Program-made: the position numbers and the translations under genes
In this document: positions 49,010 through 55,191 of the stretch, piece after piece
Layout of the letters: each line of letters starts with the position of its first letter
Position numbering within the stretch: position 1 is the stretch's first letter
The notes under the pieces: model-generated
What the model was told of the DNA's origin: nothing
The model's input: the letters and a program-made list of their open reading frames with translations, nothing else
The model's database searches: none
Assembly: GCA_028716945.1 (NCBI GenBank)
Contig: JAQUOT010000001.1
Coordinates: 347,280 to 402,470, forward strand
Source: Candidatus Nanoarchaeia archaeon
GTDB taxonomy: Archaea > Nanobdellota > Nanobdellia > SCGC-AAA011-G17 > JAFCDX01
Length of the DNA: 55,191 nucleotides
Direction of reading: 5' to 3'

Positions 49010-49464
49010 ATTATTTTTACCTCTTCACTAAATATTCTTTCTTTTAATAATGGATGTATAGAATTATAAGTCACTAAATCAACTTTCTTTTTTAATTTTT
49101 CTTCAAGTTCTATTTGAAGTCCGAAAAATTCAAGGCCCATATGTTTTGTAGGTTCTATTAAAATATCAATATCACTATTCTTTTTTTGTTTTCCAATAGC
49201 ATAACTACCAAAGATTCCTGCTCTCCCAATCTTATATTTTTTTAATATTTTTATTATTTTTGGCTTTAATTTTTCTAAAGCTACATTCTTTTTTATTGAA
49301 TTAAATTCTTGGTTAACTTGTAACTCTTTTGTTAATAATTCTTCTTTAGTTAGATTTTTACCTAGATATATTCTTTTTTTAGAAACCTTATCTTTATTTC
49401 TTATAGATAATACTCTGTAAAAGTACTGCTTTCCATTTCTATTTTTAATTTCTGTATATACCAT
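49006..49464 (-). CDS. mntA: MntA-like nucleotidyltransferase with N-terminal extension
   Basis: 152 residues. The catalytic part begins about residue 78: GIFGSYAIGKQKKNSDIDILIE is the GSx10DxD minimal nucleotidyltransferase motif. Residues 1-60 form an extension (GKQYFYRVLSIRNKDKVSKK then RIYLGKNL) that resembles the N terminus of the beta-helix surface protein at 52074-54476. TATA ACTATATAAATC (49485-49496) gives a leaderless start at 49464. It is the antitoxin of the HepT pair. Confidence 0.82.
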   Translation of the reverse strand: MVYTEIKNRNGKQYFYRVLSIRNKDKVSKKRIYLGKNLTKEELLTKELQVNQEFNSIKKNVALEKLKPKIIKILKKYKIGRAGIFGSYAIGKQKKNSDIDILIEPTKHMGLEFFGLQIELEEKLKKKVDLVTYNSIHPLLKERIFSEEVKII

Positions 49465-49533
49465 AGGTAGTGTACGGGCACAATACTATATAAATCTTTC
49501 TGTAGACGTACAATTATTAATATAACCGCCCTC

Positions 49534-50613
49534 TTATTTCTTCTTTAATATCCCTTCTTTGTAAGCATTTTTAATTAATTTTAATTTATCAGATAAATCT
49601 TCTTTTACAGGCAATCTCGGTTTTCTAATTTTAATATTTATTATTTTTATGTAATTTAAAATACCAATTATTAACATTATTATTAAAATTGCTGCTATTC
49701 CTATTATTAAATATAATTCTGATTTTTGCATACCTTTTATTGTTTTTGGAAGTACTTTAAAAGTCGAACTTGAAACAGCAGTAGTTTCTCCATAATCAAC
49801 TTTTATAGCTAAGATATACTCTCCTTCTTTTAAGTTTATATTTAATTTTTTATCATAAGTTATTGTATCTAGAACTGTAACCGATTCTTTTTCTATGTAA
49901 AGATCATTTCCTTCAAAGTCTTTTATAGTATATGTTACTTCTGCGTTTACTTCTTTTCCTGTATTTGCTTTATTGATTAAAGTTATTTTTGAAGTTAAAG
50001 GACTATTTTCTTCTATTTCATAAAATTCTTTGGGTATCTCTATACTTGCATCAAATAAGGGCTTTTCTGATTCTATTTCTATAAGTATAGGAATCATTTT
50101 TACTAAAGTTTTTGAAATTAATTGCAACTGTCCAGAATAAATTCCTGGTTTTTGAGTTCCATTGAATATTTTTAATTCTATCGTTCTTTCTTGTTTTGGA
50201 GGTATTACTAAATTAGTTGTTTCTATTTTAACAATTTCTTCTAAATTAATCAATTTTAATTCTAGGGTTAATTGTGTTTCTCCTTCATTATTTATTGTTA
50301 CAGTTTTAATTTCATCTTTTTCTATAGGTAAATAAGTTTGTATTAATTGAGGATATATACTGAATATAACTTTTGGTACTGCTGCACCACCACCTGCACC
50401 TCCTCCACCTCCAGACGGACTACTTGGAGTTACAGGTGTAGTTGTGGTTGATGAATCTAATGCCGGACCAACCCCTAATTGTTCATCTCCAACAAACATT
50501 TCTCCATTCATTTCTTGATCGCCTAGAGCAGGAATAAATAATTCTTCATCGGCTAAGGCTATAGTTATAATTAATAAAAAGAAGATGGGACCCAAAATTA
50601 AAACTTTTTTCAT
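49534..50613 (-). CDS. Membrane-anchored surface protein with Thr/Ser/Gly-rich stalk (359 aa)
   Basis: Start at ATG 50613 (signal peptide MKKVLILGPIFFLLIITIAL). A Thr/Ser/Pro and Gly-rich linker (about 60-80) is followed by Ig-like beta domains (about 85-280), a membrane helix (about 290-315, YLIIGIAAILIIMLIIGILNYI) and a short basic cytoplasmic tail. Probably a cell-surface protein. It starts within two bases of the end of the next gene upstream, so the pair is an operon. Confidence 0.65.
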   Translation of the reverse strand: MKKVLILGPIFFLLIITIALADEELFIPALGDQEMNGEMFVGDEQLGVGPALDSSTTTTPVTPSSPSGGGGGAGGGAAVPKVIFSIYPQLIQTYLPIEKDEIKTVTINNEGETQLTLELKLINLEEIVKIETTNLVIPPKQERTIELKIFNGTQKPGIYSGQLQLISKTLVKMIPILIEIESEKPLFDASIEIPKEFYEIEENSPLTSKITLINKANTGKEVNAEVTYTIKDFEGNDLYIEKESVTVLDTITYDKKLNINLKEGEYILAIKVDYGETTAVSSSTFKVLPKTIKGMQKSELYLIIGIAAILIIMLIIGILNYIKIINIKIRKPRLPVKEDLSDKLKLIKNAYKEGILKKK

Positions 50614-50614
50614 A

Positions 50615-51931
50615 TTAACCACTAATTATTAAATTACTTCCATTCCAGAATATTATTCCATTTCCTATAGAGATATTTGTTGTTGTTATATTTGTGGCAT
50701 TAAGTAATTGTGTAACATTTAAATTATCTATTTGTGTAAAAGTTTGATTATAGTTATAAATCAATGAATTGTTCAAAGAAGTAATATTATTATTAATATA
50801 ACTCATTAAAGAAGTATTGACTGCAGAAATATTAGACTGTAAATTGTTAGAAGATTCAGTTAAATAAGTAAGGGTAGCTAAAGTTTGATTATACCAATAT
50901 TTAATAAAATCAGTAATATAATTTGCAACGATAGAATTGTTCAAAGAAGTAATATTATTATTAATATAACTCATTAAAGAAGTATTGACTGCAGAAATAT
51001 TAGACTGTAAATTAATATCTCCTTCTGCATAACTAATATTGTAACTTCCATCACTCATATTATACCAATATTTATTATAAGTTGTATTAATCCATTCGTA
51101 AGTTGCATTGTAAGAACCATCTGCTCCACCATCACTCATATTATAAAGCCATTTTGTTACTGATTCATTTAATGTCGTAAAATTTGTATTTGTTATTGTA
51201 AGAATATAATTTGATTCATTATAATTATAATTTATAGACGCATTTAAATTAGTAATATTATCATTAATAGTTTTTAATAATGATTCATTTAAAGCGCTAA
51301 TATTTGTACTAATTACAACTAAAGCATAGGTGGTTTGATTATAAGCATAAGTTCCTAATTCACTTAAATTTTTTCCTCCAGAATAAACTGTTGAAGCATT
51401 TACATATCCTGTAACATTTACATTTCCAGTTACATTTAAATCTCCAGATATTCCTAGAGGGGTAGTTGATATGATCCAATTTGATATTTCTTTTATAGTT
51501 GAACCAAGTTTGAAAGAAATTTGTTGACCTAAGGTCATATTTCCAGTTATATTAATATAATTATATTTAACCTCTTTTCCCAAAGTTCTGTTAAAAAGTC
51601 CTGTGCTTATATTGTGGGTTTGTCTTAAAGTTAATGCACCTCCACTTGCTGCCCTATATTCACATAAATAAGAAGGAGTGTTATTTAAAGGACTTATATC
51701 TAATTCAGCAAAACCAATCCCATATTTATCTGTGGTTATAGTTTTTGTAACAGAGTGTAATACACTTGCACAAGTTTGATCAGAAGTAAAATCAAATCTA
51801 TAATCAAAAGCGGTGCTTGGTTGAACAGATCCTCCACTTAAAGGTTTAACATATATAGGGAAACTATCTGCAAAAACTATTCCACTCAATAATAAGAATA
51901 TCAGACTTAATAAAAAAATATTTTTTTTCAT
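50615..51931 (-). CDS. Asn-rich secreted surface protein with internal repeats (438 aa)
   Basis: Signal peptide MKKNIFLLSLIFLLLSGIVFA. From about residue 130 on it has many NxS/T sequons and degenerate repeats (NMSDGSYN, NISALNESL). Two exact 80-bp copies encode NLQSNISAVNTSLMSYINNN plus ITSLNNS twice. The exposed part looks like a heavily N-glycosylated helical fibre. It is co-transcribed with the downstream stalk protein. Confidence 0.65.
   Translation of the reverse strand: MKKNIFLLSLIFLLLSGIVFADSFPIYVKPLSGGSVQPSTAFDYRFDFTSDQTCASVLHSVTKTITTDKYGIGFAELDISPLNNTPSYLCEYRAASGGALTLRQTHNISTGLFNRTLGKEVKYNYINITGNMTLGQQISFKLGSTIKEISNWIISTTPLGISGDLNVTGNVNVTGYVNASTVYSGGKNLSELGTYAYNQTTYALVVISTNISALNESLLKTINDNITNLNASINYNYNESNYILTITNTNFTTLNESVTKWLYNMSDGGADGSYNATYEWINTTYNKYWYNMSDGSYNISYAEGDINLQSNISAVNTSLMSYINNNITSLNNSIVANYITDFIKYWYNQTLATLTYLTESSNNLQSNISAVNTSLMSYINNNITSLNNSLIYNYNQTFTQIDNLNVTQLLNATNITTTNISIGNGIIFWNGSNLIISG
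50766..50845 (-). repeat. 80-bp direct repeat, copy A
   Basis: Identical to 50934-51013 inside the same gene; the copies start 168 bp apart and in the same frame. Confidence 0.85.
50934..51013 (-). repeat. 80-bp direct repeat, copy B
   Basis: Second exact copy. Perfect identity at DNA level indicates recent duplication or gene conversion. Confidence 0.85.
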
Positions 51932-52073
51932 TTGTTAATCATAGCTCTCTTTTTAGGTATAGAAATTATATCTAACCTCTTTTCATACATATCTATTAGG
52001 ATATTTACATTTATAAACATTTTTATACCTTTCAAAATTATACTTATTCCACTTAATTTTTTATTTTTCATTT

Positions 52074-54476
52074 TTAACTGGGTGCCAGAGAAGAATTATA
52101 TAAAATAATATTACAATCATTACTTAAATCCAATAATCCAAAATTAGTTATATTTGATTTAAGATAAATATTTCCTGGATTAGTAATATAAATATTGTTT
52201 CCTCCTAAATCATAATTTGTAGTTAAATCACAATTATCTGCACAGTTTAGATTCCAATCTCCAGAATTATAGGAACAAGTATTTGTGATCGAAGTTATGT
52301 TTAATAAAATAGCCATAAATCCAGTAATATTGATGGATTCTGTTTGCGAATCATATGTTCCGTAGGTTGCATTTATAGTATAATTAGTATGATAAAAAGT
52401 GCCTGTTGTATTCTTCATATATTCTTGTAAAGTTAAAGTTAAATTTCCATTTATATCTGTGGTCCCATTCTTATATAATGTATCTGTTCTATTAAATGTT
52501 GAAACATTTGCTAAATTTAAGAAAGAACTTGTTGCCGTATCATATGAAATAATATCCAAATAATGATGTACATTTACAGTTATATTATTTCTATTTCCCC
52601 CAATAATAGATATATTAATTCCCCCATAATCATTTGTACAATTAGTTACATTTATTTCTCCTTTGGTGGTAATATAGGTGGCCAATGAGGTAAGATTAAT
52701 ATCTCTGCCCCAAGAATATGCATACCTTGTTACATTAATTATACTATCTTCTATAGAAATATTAATATTATTAAAAAACATAAGTCCAGTAGAATTTACT
52801 CCTCTCATTTGTATATTATTTCCTTTAAAAGTTATATTATCTCCCCATTGACCTGCAGTACTTCCATGATAATATCCGTTAGAATTATTACCCCACATAA
52901 AAATAGTATTATTATAATATCTTGTTCCTTTTTCATATCTTCCAGATATTCCTGTTGCTGACCCAGTAGAAGAATAAATAGAATTATTGGAATACTCATT
53001 ATTAATGGCCCAATAATTATACATTCCCATCCCCCCATTAGGAATATTAGTAACATTATTATTTTTTATTAAGTTGTAATTTGAACTATATGAATATAAA
53101 TTGAAAGTTGTTGCTTTATTAAAAGTATTATTAATTATATTTAAACCAGAACTAAATTCTGCATCTAAATTATAATAAGCTGCAGTTGTTCCACCATCAA
53201 ACCAGTTGTTTGTAATATTAATGTCTCTGGAAAGATAAACATACATATTTGAATATGCATCTACGCTTGTAAAATTATTATTATCTATAGTCCAATTATA
53301 TGAATTTATCATCATTAGACTATGATTTGTAAAATTACTATAATTTAAGGTGATATTATGACATGCTGCAAAAATAACTTGCCCATAATTGGAATAATTA
53401 ATTCCATCATAAACTACATTACTTACATTAAAAGTAAAATTAACTGGTTTTCCTTGTACTAAATTAGTATCATCTATAGAATGATTCATTTGTTGTAGTC
53501 TATTTTCTGTTACTGCAAAATTAAATCCAAACCCTCTTGAAGCATTTAAGATATTTTTACTAAAAATATTATTTTTTGAATAAACTATAAATATTAAATT
53601 AGCTGATACTCCATTGCTTTTTAGAGTATTACTGATGATTGTATTGTTTTCACTTGTTGTTTGAAGATAAATTGCATAACGGCCAGACGCAGAAATAACT
53701 ATAGTGTTGTTTATTACATAAGAATTATTAACATTAATAAGATTAATACCATATCCTTGACTAAAAATAGTGTTATTAATAATCTTATTATCATCACTTT
53801 TTTGCATATAGATGGCCCATGCTAAATTTTGATTAGAACCAGTTGTTATGTTACAATTTTTAATAGTAATATTATTATATCCCCCAGTATTATTAATTCC
53901 ATATGAAGAGGTTTTAGCAGAGAAATTAATTTTATAACCTTGACAATCTAAGACTATGTTGCTTGCGGTAATATTGAAACACATACTTGAAGCATTAACA
54001 TTATTTTGTAATTGGTATTCGGTTCCTTCTGTATCTAAAGCAATACCACAAGTATCAATTGCAGTCGTATCCATTAATTCAAATCCTCCAGATAATCCTA
54101 AACTCTTTTCTTGTTCTAAAGTAATATTTTCTTCTTCAGGAATTTCAGTTAAATTAGTTTCTTCTATTATTTCAGAATTGTTTATAGGTTCAATTAAACT
54201 AATGCTTTCAGATTCATTAAAAAAACTTTCATTTTCATTAGAAATAAAGAATCCAGTATAACTTCCAATAAAATAAAATCCAAAAAATAATAAAATTAAT
54301 ACTAGAGGTATTAAAAAAACGTTTCTATGTGGTATATTTGAATTAAAACCAAGAATTTTAGCTTCTTTTTTCTTAGCTTCTATTAAATTTCTACCAAGAT
54401 AAATACTTTTAGTTTTATTACCTTCTCTTTTGGTTGTATAATAATAAAAACTATCTCTAACCCTCTTTTTATGCAT
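52074..54476 (-). CDS. Beta-helix (NosD/pectate-lyase-like) surface protein (800 aa)
   Basis: Residues 1-50 are a basic cytoplasmic module (SFYYYTTKREGNKTKSIYLG then RNLIEAKKKEAKIL). A membrane helix lies at about 52-75 and an acidic linker at 80-120. About 140-600 has repeats of the N-N-x-I/T type (NNTIFSQGYGINLINVNNSY) typical of right-handed parallel beta-helices, with dozens of NxS/T sequons. The C-terminal part has Cys pairs (CSYNSGDWNLNCADNCDL) and more beta repeats. It is probably a type II anchored glycoprotein adhesin or polysaccharide-binding protein; no lyase catalytic residues are obvious. Leaderless (TATA GTTTATAAATG, 54500-54510). Confidence 0.72.
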   Translation of the reverse strand: MHKKRVRDSFYYYTTKREGNKTKSIYLGRNLIEAKKKEAKILGFNSNIPHRNVFLIPLVLILLFFGFYFIGSYTGFFISNENESFFNESESISLIEPINNSEIIEETNLTEIPEEENITLEQEKSLGLSGGFELMDTTAIDTCGIALDTEGTEYQLQNNVNASSMCFNITASNIVLDCQGYKINFSAKTSSYGINNTGGYNNITIKNCNITTGSNQNLAWAIYMQKSDDNKIINNTIFSQGYGINLINVNNSYVINNTIVISASGRYAIYLQTTSENNTIISNTLKSNGVSANLIFIVYSKNNIFSKNILNASRGFGFNFAVTENRLQQMNHSIDDTNLVQGKPVNFTFNVSNVVYDGINYSNYGQVIFAACHNITLNYSNFTNHSLMMINSYNWTIDNNNFTSVDAYSNMYVYLSRDINITNNWFDGGTTAAYYNLDAEFSSGLNIINNTFNKATTFNLYSYSSNYNLIKNNNVTNIPNGGMGMYNYWAINNEYSNNSIYSSTGSATGISGRYEKGTRYYNNTIFMWGNNSNGYYHGSTAGQWGDNITFKGNNIQMRGVNSTGLMFFNNINISIEDSIINVTRYAYSWGRDINLTSLATYITTKGEINVTNCTNDYGGINISIIGGNRNNITVNVHHYLDIISYDTATSSFLNLANVSTFNRTDTLYKNGTTDINGNLTLTLQEYMKNTTGTFYHTNYTINATYGTYDSQTESINITGFMAILLNITSITNTCSYNSGDWNLNCADNCDLTTNYDLGGNNIYITNPGNIYLKSNITNFGLLDLSNDCNIILYNSSLAPS

Positions 54477-54550
54477 ATTTACTGTGTGGTATACGCATTT
54501 ATAAACATTTTTATGCTAATTTTTAATCTTTTTATATACTTTAAACCATA

Positions 54551-54562
54551 AATATATATAAA
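54551..54562 (+). promoter_or_regulatory. TATA box of the exonuclease gene
   Basis: AATATATATAAA centred about 28 nt before ATG 54585, giving a leaderless transcript. Confidence 0.5.
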
Positions 54563-54584
54563 CTTATTAAATGTATAATAATCC

Positions 54585-55191
54585 ATGAAATTTCTTTTTT
54601 TAGACATAGAAACTGTACCTTTTAAAATAGAAAACGAACATATAAAAGAATATTTGATGGATAAAAAAATTTCTAAAGAAGCAAGAAGTCTTGATCCAAA
54701 TTATTCTAAAATTATTACAATTGGTTTGAAAGTTACAAATGAACCTACTAAAATATTATCTGGAGAAAATGAAAAAGAATTATTAACTAAATTCTGGGAT
54801 TTTATGAAAGATTTTGTTATGAAACATCCAATTTACAAAATAGTTACACATAATGGTTACAAATTTGATATACCTTTTATTTTGATAAGATCTTATTCAA
54901 ATGGAATTCAAATTCCAAGAGAAACACAAATTAATACAAATGTTTATTCTATGAAGGCTTCAAATCATTTTGATACAATACAATTTTTTTCTTTCAATGG
55001 AAATTTTATAAATCCTAATTTAGATGTTTTATGTAGGATGCATGGAATAGAAGTTCCTGAGAAAAGATTCTTTGGTAAAGATGTAGAAAGATTATATCAT
55101 GAAAATAATTGGGAAATTATAAACGAACATTGCAAACAAGATGTAGAAATGCTTGAGAAATTATTTGAAAAAGTTTGTATGCCTAATGCTT
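54585..55191 (+). CDS. PolB-type 3'-5' exonuclease (DnaQ-like), 3' end cut by window edge
   Basis: 202 codons visible. MKFLFLDIETVPF is the Exo I motif (DxE), THNGYKFDIPF is Exo II (NxxxFD), and NEHCKQDVEML is Exo III (YxxxD-like). This matches the predicted 3'-5' exonuclease related to the PolB exonuclease domain (DEDD superfamily). The reading frame continues past the window edge. It probably acts in DNA repair. Confidence 0.85.
   Translation, partial: MKFLFLDIETVPFKIENEHIKEYLMDKKISKEARSLDPNYSKIITIGLKVTNEPTKILSGENEKELLTKFWDFMKDFVMKHPIYKIVTHNGYKFDIPFILIRSYSNGIQIPRETQINTNVYSMKASNHFDTIQFFSFNGNFINPNLDVLCRMHGIEVPEKRFFGKDVERLYHENNWEIINEHCKQDVEMLEKLFEKVCMPNA

Noticed and set aside
50620-51931. 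CRISPR-like array from the repeated sequence in the surface protein gene
   Set aside because: Only two long repeats, in frame within a coding sequence with sequon-rich protein repeats; no repeat-spacer pattern exists anywhere in the window.

Overview
The window is archaeal and AT-rich. It carries transcription factor B, an LSm protein, ribosomal proteins S8e, S17e, S3Ae and L37e, Alba, a tRNA-splicing endonuclease, intron-bearing tRNA genes, and many BRE/TATA promoters placed about 25 nt upstream of leaderless start codons. Small membrane proteins with KRGQ/KKGE/NKKA-type prepilin leaders, giant surface proteins, and truncated or degenerate enzyme paralogues suggest a DPANN archaeon of the Pacearchaeota/Woesearchaeota type. 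That lineage call is inference.

Layout. 1-3.2 kb is an accessory strip of small minus-strand genes. It includes a Doc-type toxin with a ribbon-helix-helix partner, a gene broken by a -1 shift at an A7 run, and a 15-bp repeat placed at three stop codons. 3.2-7.5 kb holds a short class I lysyl-tRNA synthetase-like protein, a XerA-type recombinase, a catalytically degenerate M50-like membrane protein and a TraB-family protein. 7.5-21.4 kb is a type IV pilus/Tad-like secretion locus: a PRC-barrel protein, three paralogous membrane proteins, two coiled-coil proteins, a secretion ATPase, a TadC/FlaJ-like platform and ten small pilin-like or membrane-tethered proteins. One of these carries a lytic transglycosylase and a zinc amidase domain, both specific for bacterial peptidoglycan. 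21.4-29.6 kb is housekeeping: an RPA-like OB protein, a DUF457 membrane protein, a tandem Lrp regulator, the S15-RecJ-S3Ae group, PAP2 and U32 proteins, and tRNAs Gln, Thr and Val. 29.6-38.8 kb is a surface operon with a 667-residue pilin-leader protein, a 2155-residue secreted protein and a membrane protein. 38.8-46.4 kb is information processing: tRNA-Leu, L37e, LSm, S8e, TFB, RNase Z, EndA, S17e, a LAGLIDADG endonuclease and Alba. 46.4-55.2 kb has HIT and hydrolase genes, a MntA-HepT module, three cell-surface proteins, and the start of a PolB-type 3'-5' exonuclease.

The most striking result is RNA splicing. The alba gene is interrupted by a 30-nt bulge-helix-bulge (BHB) intron that contains stop codons. 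Removing it by the BHB cutting rule restores the Alba GNKPxMNYV motif exactly. Four of the five tRNA genes contain six BHB-type introns: Gln two (D-loop and 37/38), Thr two (30/31 and 37/38), Val one (D-loop) and Leu one (30/31). The tRNA-Gln D-loop intron and the alba intron share the same core, AAA-TTGGTT...AACCAA. The splicing endonuclease gene is 3 kb from alba, and a free-standing LAGLIDADG endonuclease gene lies immediately upstream of alba. The second striking element is the pilin-anchored murein hydrolase inside the secretion operon of an organism that should lack murein.
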